Source: Cytophagaceae bacterium (GTDB lineage Bacteria; Bacteroidota; Bacteroidia; Cytophagales; Cytophagaceae). Taken from it: 43,776 nt of DNA. The stretch spans positions 1 through 43,776 of the forward strand of contig JAGKWN010000025.1 of assembly GCA_021151805.1 (NCBI GenBank). The letters are read 5' to 3'. The first letter of the stretch is position 1; the number at the start of each line of letters is the position of its first letter. The position numbers and the translations under genes were made by a program. Below, piece by piece: positions 34,961-41,724 of the stretch. A model generated the notes under the pieces. It worked only from the letters and a program-made list of their open reading frames with translations. It was not told where the DNA came from and did not search any database.

Positions 34961-35040
34961 GCTGTTGCTGGTTGTTGGCCGCTGGCACAACAACGGGTTG
35001 AGCGGTGAGGGAGGTGAGAATGGTGAACGCCAACATGGGT
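34961..35040. repeat. Family B repeat, copy B1
   Basis: About 80 bases with a near-palindromic core, GTTGTTGGCC... and GGCACAACAAC, then a G-rich segment ending GGTGAACGCCAACATGGGT. Copies: 35849-35925, 36452-36518 and, reversed, 35661-35735. Confidence 0.8.
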
Positions 35041-35048
35041 TAAGGGAA

Positions 35049-35546
35049 TCAATGCGGACGGTATTTTACTACTAGTTCCGTTTTCATCATCTTACAGGAT
35101 TTGATACCCTTTGAAGAGAATTCTATTATTACAACTCTTTTAACAGGTACAGCTTTACCTTGATTCTCTCCCGGCTTCCACAATGGAGATTTTGAAACAA
35201 CATCTATCGCAGCCTGGTCAAGTAGTACATTTAAACCTTTTTTGTAAAATATATTTGTATTAGAAACTGTTCCATCATTTTCAATGATAAACTCAACGTA
35301 AATGTTACCTTTTGTTTTTTCTGCAGCAGATGGATAAACAAAATTCTGTTTAACATAGCTGCAGAAACCTTCGTCGCCTCCATCAGTAAATTCGGGCATG
35401 GTTATGACAAAAGTGAAAATCGATCTGTTGGAAGGGCTTCTGTTTGGTTTATTGCCGTTAGATAGTGAGTCGGTCTGCGCATTACTTTGAAAGCAAAGGA
35501 GCAGCAGAATACTTATAAAAGCTATGCGCTTGGTTTTTATTTTCAT
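35049..35546 (-). CDS. Secreted TonB C-terminal-domain mini-protein
   Basis: 165 residues from the ATG at 35546, chosen because it begins the signal peptide MKIKTKRIAFISILLLLCFQ; the frame to 35561 runs into repeat C2. The TonB-C domain shows KGNIYVEFIIENDGTVSNTN, VLLDQAAIDVVSKSP and LWKPGENQGKAVPVKRVVII. It is the fifth intact paralogue in the window, with repeats on both sides (B1 just past its stop, C2 at its start). No membrane anchor beyond the signal peptide. Confidence 0.82.
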   Translation of the reverse strand: MKIKTKRIAFISILLLLCFQSNAQTDSLSNGNKPNRSPSNRSIFTFVITMPEFTDGGDEGFCSYVKQNFVYPSAAEKTKGNIYVEFIIENDGTVSNTNIFYKKGLNVLLDQAAIDVVSKSPLWKPGENQGKAVPVKRVVIIEFSSKGIKSCKMMKTELVVKYRPH

Positions 35547-35552
35547 CATCAT

Positions 35553-35588
35553 ACCAATCATTTAATCAGATAAATCACAGTTCAGACA
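35553..35588. repeat. Family C repeat, copy C2
   Basis: ACCAATCATTTAATCAGATA continuing to CACAGTTCAGAC. It abuts the start codon of the TonB-C gene; in-frame ATGs inside it are repeat sequence and should not be used as the start. Confidence 0.8.
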
Positions 35589-35604
35589 GTTTTGATTATT
35601 CAAC

Positions 35605-35657
35605 GGATTGCAAATCCTTTATATCTGGCTTCGGAATTGCAAATTCCGAAGAGCTGT
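35605..35657. repeat. Family A palindrome, copy A1
   Basis: The core CTTCGGAATT...AATTCCGAAG is a near-perfect palindrome, preceded by GGATTGCAAATCC, itself a small palindrome, and TTTATATCTGG. It is followed by GAGCTG as in A3. Confidence 0.8.
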
Positions 35658-35660
35658 TGA

Positions 35661-35735
35661 ATCTTCGCCTGGCCTCAAATGAACCCGTTGTTGTGCCATT
35701 CGGCCAACAACCCGGTGCTCTATGGCGTTACCATT
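35661..35735. repeat. Family B repeat, copy B4 (reversed)
   Basis: It contains GTTGTTGTGCCATTCGGCCA (from 35687) followed by ACAAC, the reverse complement of the B2 core. The outer parts have diverged from B1-B3 except for GGCGTT near the end. Confidence 0.65.
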
Positions 35736-35745
35736 TTTTATCATT

Positions 35746-35849
35746 TTGTCTGAACCAGTATTTAGGATTAAAGATAAAAAGGGTTGTTGTATGAATAATC
35801 CTTTCATTCGCTAATCCAACAATTAGCCGCGGCGGACTAATTCAGACAG
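35746..35849. repeat. Family D repeat, copy D2, with degenerate nested CCGCGG palindrome
   Basis: It begins TTGTCTGAACCAG, carries AGGATT and GGGTTGTTGTAT in the same order as D1, and ends CTAATTCAGACAG. A degenerate F palindrome (AGCCGCGGCGGA) sits at 35825-35836, close to the right end, as in D3. Confidence 0.7.
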
Positions 35850-35925
35850 TTGCTGGTTGTTGGCCGAATGGCACAACAACAGGGTGAGCGGTGGATAGGT
35901 GAGAGTGGTGAACGCCAACATGGGT
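35849..35925. repeat. Family B repeat, copy B2
   Basis: GTTGCTGGTTGTTGGCCGAA to GAACGCCAACATGGGT. It fuses directly to the right end of D2, as B3 does to D4. The order D-B at both places suggests a composite unit. Confidence 0.8.
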
Positions 35926-35948
35926 GAAAAAGGACTCGTGCCAGATGT

Positions 35949-35971
35949 AATTGCAAATTCCGAAGAGTTGG
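35949..35971. repeat. Family A repeat, partial copy A4
   Basis: Only the right half of family A, AATTGCAAATTCCGAAGAG and a few bases, 24 bases after B2 and just past the stop of the frameshifted gene at 35985. Confidence 0.65.
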
Positions 35972-35984
35972 TTCTGACAATTAA

Positions 35985-36327
35985 TTATCTTTTTTCGAAA
36001 ATGTAGTTTGTAATTATATTCCCATCAGCTCCTCCGCTATTGGATGAAACCAGCATGTATCCTTTACTTTTAATTTCATTTAAGGTTGAAACAATCTTCA
36101 ATGCATTCTCATCTCCGTTCTTTTTTAATAAATCTAAAGGGATAGTTTTAGATATTTCTGCCCCATCGAAAACTGTCAGTTTTGCACTATATAATGCATT
36201 TACGGTTTCAAATGTTCTGACAACAATTATATTACTTTCATTTGTTGATGATTTAAATGACATTAATGCAACAGTGCAAATGGTTAAGAATTAAAGATGC
36301 GGCACTTAATACAACTGTTTTTTTCAT
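35985..36327 (-). pseudogene. Small secreted protein split by a frameshift
   Basis: The open frame 35985-36263 (92 residues, MSFKSSTNESNIIVVRTFET...) lacks a good start, but an ATG at 36327 opens a signal peptide in another frame (MKKTVVLSAASLIL). Joining them near 36285 gives MKKTVVLSAASLIL then TICTVALMSFKSSTNESN, a normal signal peptide plus mature chain of about 113 residues. A one-base change around 36283-36288 separates the frames. The mature part has the phrases IVVRTFETVNALYSAKLTVF and YMLVSSNSGGADGNIITNYI. Family unknown. It could be a real mutation, a sequencing error, or internal initiation at 36263. Confidence 0.6.
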
Positions 36328-36390
36328 AATAGAATTTTTAGATGGTTGGGAAAATATACTTAACAAAGCTATTGATTACAGATAAAAACG

Positions 36391-36452
36391 CAAAAAAGGA
36401 TTGAAGCAGCAATTCGTTTCATTCACGAATTCAAAAATCCTAATTCAGACAG
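36391..36452. repeat. Family D repeat, partial copy D4
   Basis: It contains AAAAAAGGATTGAAGCAGC, a small hairpin (AATTCGT...ACGAATT, 36411-36431) and the right end AATCCTAATTCAGACAG at 36436-36452, where B3 begins. Confidence 0.6.
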
Positions 36453-36518
36453 TTGCTGGCCGTTGGCACAACAACGGGTTGATTGGGTGGATAGGTGAGA
36501 GTGGTGAACGTCAACATT
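36452..36518. repeat. Family B repeat, copy B3
   Basis: GTTGCTGGCCGTTGGCACAA through GGTGGATAGGTGAGAGTGG and GAACGTCAACAT. It is shorter than B1/B2 by loss of the TTGTT piece. It runs straight into A3. Confidence 0.75.
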
Positions 36519-36702
36519 TATCCGGCTTCGGAATTGCAAATCCGAAGAGCTGAATGACATCTGAATATACTTGTTCTTTCTCCCATGAATTGGGGATAAT
36601 AGGAATATGCATAAGCTTTCTTTCATCATTAAAAATATGTTCAAGATTTGTTTGGCAGGATAAGCAAATGCTTGTTGTTAATGATAGCGAAAATAACTTC
36701 AT
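36511..36702 (-). CDS. Short secreted-type ORF with repeat-derived tail
   Basis: 63 residues. The N-terminus MKLFSLSLTTSICLSCQTNL looks like a signal or lipoprotein signal. The middle has DERKLMHIPIIPNSWEKEQV. The last 12 residues or so (LFGFAIPKPDKC) and the stop are encoded by repeat A3 and the edge of B3, so the original gene was probably longer and was cut by the repeat. Function unknown. It may be a relic rather than an active gene. Confidence 0.45.
   Translation of the reverse strand: MKLFSLSLTTSICLSCQTNLEHIFNDERKLMHIPIIPNSWEKEQVYSDVIQLFGFAIPKPDKC
36518..36557. repeat. Family A palindrome, copy A3
   Basis: TATCCGGCTTCGGAATTGCA then AATCCGAAGAGCTGAATG, one base shorter than A1 in the right arm. 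It provides the C-terminal codons of the 36511-36702 frame. Confidence 0.75.
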
Positions 36703-36774
36703 AGAAAAATTAAATGATTTTTAGTATACAAGACTATATTTTAACAGAAATGTTGATGCTTGTACAGAAGATAA

Positions 36775-36820
36775 TATTACAATCCTTTTTGTCCTTAAAT
36801 CCTGAAAATCCTGATCCAAA
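36775..36820. repeat. Family D repeat, reversed partial copy D5
   Basis: ACAATCCTTTTTGTCCTTAA then ATCCTGAAAATCC is, with about one change, the reverse complement of the left half of D1. It lies directly next to the nrdA terminator. Confidence 0.75.
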
Positions 36821-36823
36821 AAC

Positions 36824-36851
36824 AAACCCCGGCTCTTTCAAGCCAGGGTTC
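36824..36851 (-). terminator. Intrinsic terminator of nrdBA
   Basis: On the minus strand, AACCCTGGCT pairs with AGCCGGGGTT around a short loop, followed by TTGTTTTT. It lies 33 bases past the nrdA stop. Confidence 0.85.
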
Positions 36852-36884
36852 ATATTCATTATATCATACGTTGTTCCTAAGAAA

Positions 36885-39260
36885 CTATCCGCTGCAGCTC
36901 TCGCAGCCTTCCGGATTGTCTAACGAACAAGCCATGTCCTGTGCTTTCTTTTCTGCGTCTGTAACAGCAGCAGTTGTGTCGCCGTGTACTTCTGCCTGTT
37001 TCTCTACTGTGAACTGGATTGCGTTTGCAGCAGCTTTCGTTCTTAAGTAGTACATACCAGTTTTCAAACCTTTTTTCCATGCGTAGAAGTGCATAGAAGT
37101 AAGTTTACCAAAGTTCACTTCAGACATGAAGATGTTTAAGCTTTGGCTCTGGCAGATATACGCACCGCGGTCTGCAGACATGTCAACCAATGTTTTACCT
37201 TTGATCTCCCATGCAGTTTTGTACAGGTCTTTAATATTCTGCGGAATGTTGTTGATGTTTTGTACAGAACCGTTCTGTTCGATCAGTTTGTTTTTCATCT
37301 TATCATCCCAAAGATTCAATTTGATCAAATCTTTTAACAAGTGCTTGTTCACAACAACAAACTCACCTGATAACACACGGCGTGTGTAGATGTTTGAAGT
37401 ATATGGTTCGAAGCATTCGTTGTTACCAAGGATCTGAGAAGTAGAAGCTGTCGGCATAGGAGCAACCAATAAAGAGTTGCGTACACCGTGTTTCTTCACT
37501 TCGCGTTTCAACGCTTCCCAGTCATAACGGCCAGATGAAGGTGTTACACCCCACATATCAAACTGGAAGATTCCTTTTGATACCGGAGAACCTTTGAATG
37601 TTTCGTATGCACCTTGTGTCACAGCAAGATCTTTAGAAGCCGTCATGGCTGCATAATAGATCGTTTCGTGAATATCAATGTTCAGTTGTTTTGCTTCATC
37701 AGATTCGAATGGCATACGAAGTAAGATGAATGCATCTGCAAGACCCTGTACACCCAAACCGATCGGACGGTGACGTTTGTTAGAACGCTCCGCTTCCGGT
37801 ACCGGATAGTAGTTTACATCGATGATCTTGTTCAGGTTCTTCGTAGCAACATACGTTACATCATATAAACGCTGGTGATCGAATTTGCCATTGATCACAA
37901 ACTTTGGCAATGCGATAGAAGCAAGGTTACAAACCGCAACTTCTTCAGGAGATGTATATTCTAAGATTTCAGTACACAAGTTCGAAGACTTGATGGTACC
38001 TAAATTTTTCTGGTTTGATTTACGGTTAGCTGAATCTTTGTATAACATGTACGGAGTACCTGTTTCTACCTGTGCTTCAAGAATAGCGAACCATAGTTCC
38101 TGTGCCTTGATTGTTTTACGTGCACGACCTTCTTTTTCGTATTTCTCATACAAAGCTTCGAAGTCTTTACCGTAACATTCTGCAAGACCTGGTGCTTCAT
38201 GCGGACAGAACAATGACCAATCGCCGTTGTCTTCTACACGCTGCATGAATAAGTCAGAGATCCACATCGCATAGAACAAATCACGCGCGCGTAATTCTTC
38301 TTTACCGTGGTTCTTTCTTAAGTCAAGGAATTCGATTACATCTGCATGCCATGGCTCCAGGTAGATTGCGAAAGCGCCTTTACGCTTACCACCGCCCTGG
38401 TCTACATAACGTGCTGTATCGTTGAATACGCGTAACATCGGGATGATACCGTTAGAAGTACCGTTAGTACCTTTAATGTAAGAACCAGTAGCGCGGATAT
38501 TGTGAATGCTAAGACCGATCCCGCCCGCAGACTGAGAGATCTTTGCACATTGCTTCAATGTTTCGTAGATACCGTCAATAGAGTCATCCTGCGTTGTTAA
38601 TAGGAAGCAAGAAGATAATTGAGGTTTTGGTGTACCTGAGTTGAATAAGGTAGGAGTAGCATGTGTGAACCAACGTTCAGACATCAGGTTGTATGTTTCG
38701 ATCGCTGCATCGATATCACCTGCGTGAATACCGCATGATACGCGCATCAGCATGTGCTGCGGACGCTCAACGATCTTGCCGTCTACTTTCAACAGGTATG
38801 ATTTCTCCAATGTTTTAAAACCGAAGTAATCATAACCGTAGTCGCGGTCATAGATAATAGCAGAGTCAAGGATCGCTGCATTCTTACGGATGAACTCATA
38901 CACTTCGTTCGAGATCATAGACGCGTTTTCACCGGTCTTGGAATCTACATACGTGTACAAGCGCTTCATCGTGTTTGCAAACGACTTACTTGTTTTCTTA
39001 TGTAAGTTAGATACAGCGATACGGGCAGCCAGTGTAGCGTAGTCCGGGTGAGTAGTAGTCATAGACGCAGCAGTTTCTGCGGCTAAGTGATCCAGTTCCT
39101 CAGTTGTTACACCGTCATATAACCCATCAATCACGCGTTTCGCAACGGCTGTAGGGTCTACGTAGTTCATGTCCAGCCCGTAGCAAAGTCTTTCGATGCG
39201 GGATGTGATTTTGTCAAATTTTACAGACTCCCGTCTGCCGTCTCGTTTAAGTACTAACAT
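36885..39260 (-). CDS. nrdA: Ribonucleoside-diphosphate reductase, large subunit, class Ia
   Basis: 791 residues from the ATG at 39260; a TTG two codons upstream is not needed. It reduces ribonucleoside diphosphates to deoxy forms with NrdB. Seen: an N-terminal ATP-cone (LKRDGRRESVKFDKITSRIE, residues 3-95), the active-site cysteines in LSSCFLLT and EEVAVCNLASI, the NLCTEILEY motif, EPYTSNIYTRRVLSGEF, and a C-terminal CSLDNPEGCESCSG redox pair. The sequence style (for example QSAGGIGLSIHNIRATGSYI) is that of the eukaryote-like NrdA group. It follows nrdB by 63 bases. Confidence 0.97.
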   Translation of the reverse strand: MLVLKRDGRRESVKFDKITSRIERLCYGLDMNYVDPTAVAKRVIDGLYDGVTTEELDHLAAETAASMTTTHPDYATLAARIAVSNLHKKTSKSFANTMKRLYTYVDSKTGENASMISNEVYEFIRKNAAILDSAIIYDRDYGYDYFGFKTLEKSYLLKVDGKIVERPQHMLMRVSCGIHAGDIDAAIETYNLMSERWFTHATPTLFNSGTPKPQLSSCFLLTTQDDSIDGIYETLKQCAKISQSAGGIGLSIHNIRATGSYIKGTNGTSNGIIPMLRVFNDTARYVDQGGGKRKGAFAIYLEPWHADVIEFLDLRKNHGKEELRARDLFYAMWISDLFMQRVEDNGDWSLFCPHEAPGLAECYGKDFEALYEKYEKEGRARKTIKAQELWFAILEAQVETGTPYMLYKDSANRKSNQKNLGTIKSSNLCTEILEYTSPEEVAVCNLASIALPKFVINGKFDHQRLYDVTYVATKNLNKIIDVNYYPVPEAERSNKRHRPIGLGVQGLADAFILLRMPFESDEAKQLNIDIHETIYYAAMTASKDLAVTQGAYETFKGSPVSKGIFQFDMWGVTPSSGRYDWEALKREVKKHGVRNSLLVAPMPTASTSQILGNNECFEPYTSNIYTRRVLSGEFVVVNKHLLKDLIKLNLWDDKMKNKLIEQNGSVQNINNIPQNIKDLYKTAWEIKGKTLVDMSADRGAYICQSQSLNIFMSEVNFGKLTSMHFYAWKKGLKTGMYYLRTKAAANAIQFTVEKQAEVHGDTTAAVTDAEKKAQDMACSLDNPEGCESCSG

Positions 39261-39323
39261 AAGCAAAAAGCTAAAAAGGATTTTTTAATGTTATCTTATA
39301 ATTAAATATAATGAATTTTACTG

Positions 39324-40298
39324 TTAAAAGTCTTCGTCAAGACTGAATTTTTGCGAATCTTTTTCTGCCATCACACCAGACTTCTGATATTCGGAAACTC
39401 TCTTCTCGAAGAAGTTCGTTTTCCCCTGTAGTGAAATCATTTCCATGAAGTCAAATGGGTTCGTTGCATTGAAGTGTTTCGGGACACCCAGGGCAACCAA
39501 TAAGCGGTCGGCAACGAATTCAATGTACTGAGCCATTAAGCGTGCGTTCATTCCGATCAAGTCTACCGGAAGTGAGTCTGTCACGAATTCTTTTTCGATC
39601 TCAACGGCTTCTAAGATGATCTGAAGCACACGTTCTACCGGAAGCTTGTTGTTGATATACTTTGTATATAGTAAGCAAGCAAAATCGCAGTGCAGACCTT
39701 CGTCTCTTGAGATCAACTCGTTCGAGAAGCTTAAGCCCGGCATTAAACCGCGTTTTTTCAACCAGAATACAGAACAGAACGAACCGGAGAAGAAAATACC
39801 TTCCACGGCAGCGAATGCGATGATATTTTCAATGAAAGAACCATTGTCAATGAAGCGAAGTGCCCAATCGGCCTTTTTCTTCACACATGGCACCGTATCA
39901 ATCGCATTGAACAAACGGTCTTTTTCTTTCGGATCTTTAATATATGTATCAATTAACAGCGAATAGGTCTCAGAATGGATGTTTTCCATCATGATCTGGA
40001 ATCCGTAGAAACATTTTGCTTCCGGGATCTGCACCTTTTCAAGGAAGTTAACCGCCAGGTTTTCGTTTACGATACCATCGCTGGCAGCGAAAAACGCTAA
40101 AACGTGCGAAATAAAGTGACGCTCACCATCATTCAGGTTTGCCCAGTCAATCAGATCCTGAGAAAGGTCAATTTCTTCAGCAGTCCAGAAGCTGGCTTCT
40201 TCCTGCTTATACATTGCCCAGATATCATCGTGCTTAATCGGGAACAAAACAAACCTGTTCTTGTTCTCTTTTAATAATGGCTCTTCTAATAGACTCAT
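39324..40298 (-). CDS. nrdB: Ribonucleoside-diphosphate reductase, small subunit, class Ia
   Basis: 324 residues. The di-iron ligands lie in EEASFWTAEEIDLSQDL, LNDGERHFISHVLAFFAAS and QIMMENIHSETYSLLIDTY, with the later pair in FAAVEGIFFSGSF and RDEGLHCDFACLLY. The tyrosyl radical site is expected in KCFYGFQIMMENIHSE. The C-terminus ends KFSLDEDF, the tail that docks on the large subunit and like that of eukaryotic R2 (FxLDxDF). It is the first gene of the nrdB-nrdA operon. A perfect palindrome at 40329-40342 lies 30 bases upstream. Confidence 0.97.
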   Translation of the reverse strand: MSLLEEPLLKENKNRFVLFPIKHDDIWAMYKQEEASFWTAEEIDLSQDLIDWANLNDGERHFISHVLAFFAASDGIVNENLAVNFLEKVQIPEAKCFYGFQIMMENIHSETYSLLIDTYIKDPKEKDRLFNAIDTVPCVKKKADWALRFIDNGSFIENIIAFAAVEGIFFSGSFCSVFWLKKRGLMPGLSFSNELISRDEGLHCDFACLLYTKYINNKLPVERVLQIILEAVEIEKEFVTDSLPVDLIGMNARLMAQYIEFVADRLLVALGVPKHFNATNPFDFMEMISLQGKTNFFEKRVSEYQKSGVMAEKDSQKFSLDEDF

Positions 40299-40328
40299 AA
40301 TAGTAGCGTCGTTTTGCTTTATGCAGTA

Positions 40329-40342
40329 TTAACAATTGTTAA
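40329..40342. promoter_or_regulatory. Perfect palindrome upstream of nrdB
   Basis: TTAACAATTGTTAA, 14 bases, ending 31 bases before the nrdB start codon's 5' side. It does not match the published NrdR box pattern (ACACWATATATWGTGT), so a different regulator or chance is possible. Confidence 0.4.
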
Positions 40343-40739
40343 GCGTATAAAGTTTTAGGCAGCCTTTATCACGCTGTATTATGTATGTATATATTTTGTA
40401 TATCGTAATTGAATCAAACGTACGGAGTACCAGTATTTGCCGGGCTTAGAGCGCCGGATATGCTGTTTGTATATTCCGTAATGCGAACAGATCAAAAAAG
40501 AATTACTTGACTAGTGCTACAGGCACTTTACAAAAATGATAAAATCGGAAATGAAACCAAAGTCGGGTTTTCCACATTCTTACTTGTAAGAAAACACGTC
40601 AAAATTGAATAACATCTGTTAAACAGTTGGATACAAAAAAATGAATATTTGTCATGCCTTTTTTGGCTTATTTGAGGCGTTTTTAACCCTCATGAAACTT
40701 TTCCACATGATGCAACATTGAATTTATTCGTGGGAAAGG

Positions 40740-40770
40740 TTGGTAGTTTGGTTGCGAATCCGTACATTTG
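40740..40770 (+). promoter_or_regulatory. Promoter of rplU-rpmA
   Basis: TTGG at 40740-40743, a 19-base spacer, and an exact TAnnTTTG box (TACATTTG) at 40763-40770. It ends 35 bases before the rplU ATG. This is a textbook Bacteroidota housekeeping promoter. Confidence 0.75.
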
Positions 40771-40805
40771 CAATCCTATTATTTAAAAAGTAAACCAATA
40801 AAATC

Positions 40806-41114
40806 ATGTACGCAATTGTAGAAATTGGAGGCAAGCAGTACAAAGTAGAAAAAGATCACTTTATCTACGTTTACAGATTAGAAGGAGCTGAAGGCTCTGC
40901 TGTAACGTTCGATAACGTTCTTTTACTCGCCGACAATAGCAGCTATCAGGTAGGAGCACCAAGCGTAGCAGGCGCTAAAGTATCCGGTAAAATCCTTGAG
41001 CATTTGAAAGACGATAAAGTTACGGCTTTCAAAAAGAAACGTAGAAAAGGTTTCAGAAAAACTGTCGGTTTCCGTCAGTCATTAACTAAAGTTTTGATCA
41101 CATCGCTTAACTAA
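40806..41114 (+). CDS. rplU: Ribosomal protein L21
   Basis: 102 residues, the normal length for bL21 of the large ribosomal subunit. The N-terminus MYAIVEIGGKQYKVEKDHFI is the family signature (Y-A-I-V-x-x-G-G-K-Q-Y), and the basic FKKKRRKGFRKTVGFRQSLT stretch is the usual RNA-binding end. It binds 23S rRNA. It precedes rpmA by 24 bases in the conserved L21-L27 order. Confidence 0.98.
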   Translation: MYAIVEIGGKQYKVEKDHFIYVYRLEGAEGSAVTFDNVLLLADNSSYQVGAPSVAGAKVSGKILEHLKDDKVTAFKKKRRKGFRKTVGFRQSLTKVLITSLN

Positions 41115-41138
41115 TTTTAAGCTTAATATTTAAATACC

Positions 41139-41408
41139 ATGGCACACAAAAAAGGGGTCGGTAGTTCAAGAAACGGTCGTGAATCACATAGCAAACGTCT
41201 AGGTGTTAAATTATTCGGCGGCCAGGCAGCTCTTGCTGGTAACATTATTGTAAGACAGCGTGGTACGCAGCACCATCCGGGTGAAAATGTAGGTATCGGT
41301 AAAGATCATACATTATTCGCTTTAACAGATGGTATCGTAACATTCAAAAAAGGTCGTCAGGATCGTTCATTCGTTTCTGTTCTTCCGGTAGCTGAAGCGA
41401 AGGCTTAA
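41139..41408 (+). CDS. rpmA: Ribosomal protein L27
   Basis: 89 residues. The N-terminus MAHKKGVGSSRNGRESHSKR and the motif GGQAALAGNIIVRQRGTQHH followed by PGENVGIGKDHTLFA are diagnostic for bL27, which reaches to the peptidyl-transferase centre. It lacks the N-terminal extension seen in Firmicutes. It is followed by a terminator at 41442-41481. Confidence 0.98.
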   Translation: MAHKKGVGSSRNGRESHSKRLGVKLFGGQAALAGNIIVRQRGTQHHPGENVGIGKDHTLFALTDGIVTFKKGRQDRSFVSVLPVAEAKA

Positions 41409-41441
41409 GTAAGGTTTCTTACAAAAAAGCATAAAATAAGG

Positions 41442-41481
41442 AACTCCTGTCCACAATTATATGTGGATTGGAGTTTTTTTT
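41442..41481 (+). terminator. Intrinsic terminator of rplU-rpmA
   Basis: AACTCCTGTCCACA (41442-41455) pairs with TGTGGATTGGAGTT (41462-41475) with two mismatches, followed by eight T. It ends 30 bases before the antitoxin ATG. Confidence 0.9.
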
Positions 41482-41511
41482 GTTGGTAAAGACAAAATAC
41501 AATGGAGAACA

Positions 41512-41724
41512 ATGAATCCGGAAGTAAAATATCGCCTTATAGAAAGACTTATTCAGATTGAAGATGATGAATTATTGAATCAGGTTCAGGATATACTTGA
41601 AAGTTCTGAATTGAGTGAGAGAGAAAAAAAAGAATTGGATCAGCGAATGGAAAAATATAAGAAAGGTGAAACTAAACTTTATAATTGGGCTGAAGTAAAA
41701 GAACAAATACGAAACAGGGGGTAA
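41512..41724 (+). CDS. Antitoxin-like protein of a RelE/ParE-type module
   Basis: 70 residues from the ATG at 41512; the frame back to 41461 is the terminator hairpin and is rejected. It is a short acidic-basic helical protein (YRLIERLIQIEDDELLNQVQ, then DQRMEKYKKGETKLYNWAEV), like the small non-HTH antitoxins of Bacteroidota that end with the WxEVKxxIR-type tail and pair with RelE/ParE toxins. The toxin gene begins at the next base after its stop. Its promoter must lie inside or before the terminator, or it depends on read-through. Confidence 0.78.
   Translation: MNPEVKYRLIERLIQIEDDELLNQVQDILESSELSEREKKELDQRMEKYKKGETKLYNWAEVKEQIRNRG

Larger units (their letters stand above)
34213..35048. 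other. Repeat-filled region without a convincing gene
   Basis: 836 bases. 34246-34567 is tiled by repeats D1, C1, E3, E2 and C4; 34898-35040 holds A2 (with nested F) and B1. Between them, 34588-34683 contains two short opposing frames that may be gene relics, and 34705-34755 contains a short minisatellite-like run in which GGAACATAGGCGGAA occurs twice. Frames over the A2/B1 area are repeat-encoded. Confidence 0.7.
40299..40805. other. Divergent control region between nrdB and rplU
   Basis: 507 bases without a gene. It holds a perfect 14-base palindrome near nrdB (40329-40342), an AT-rich stretch at 40370-40410 and the rplU promoter at 40740-40770. No riboswitch fold or L21 leader motif could be firmly recognised. 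Confidence 0.6.

Noticed and set aside
34778..35075. Several overlapping open frames of 62-74 codons on both strands
   Set aside because: They are encoded by repeats A2 and B1; similar peptide phrases (VHHSHL, STRCCA) recur at 36423-36644 because the DNA repeats. No start region or conserved protein pattern.
35619..35807. 62-codon frame on the minus strand
   Set aside because: It runs through repeats A1, B4 and D2 and has no protein-like composition.
36423..36644. 73-codon frame on the minus strand
   Set aside because: It overlaps the better 36511-36702 frame and is mostly repeat B3/A3 sequence.
40329..40342. NrdR box upstream of nrdB
   Set aside because: The palindrome is TTAACAATTGTTAA, not the ACACWATATATWGTGT pattern; kept only as an unassigned palindrome.
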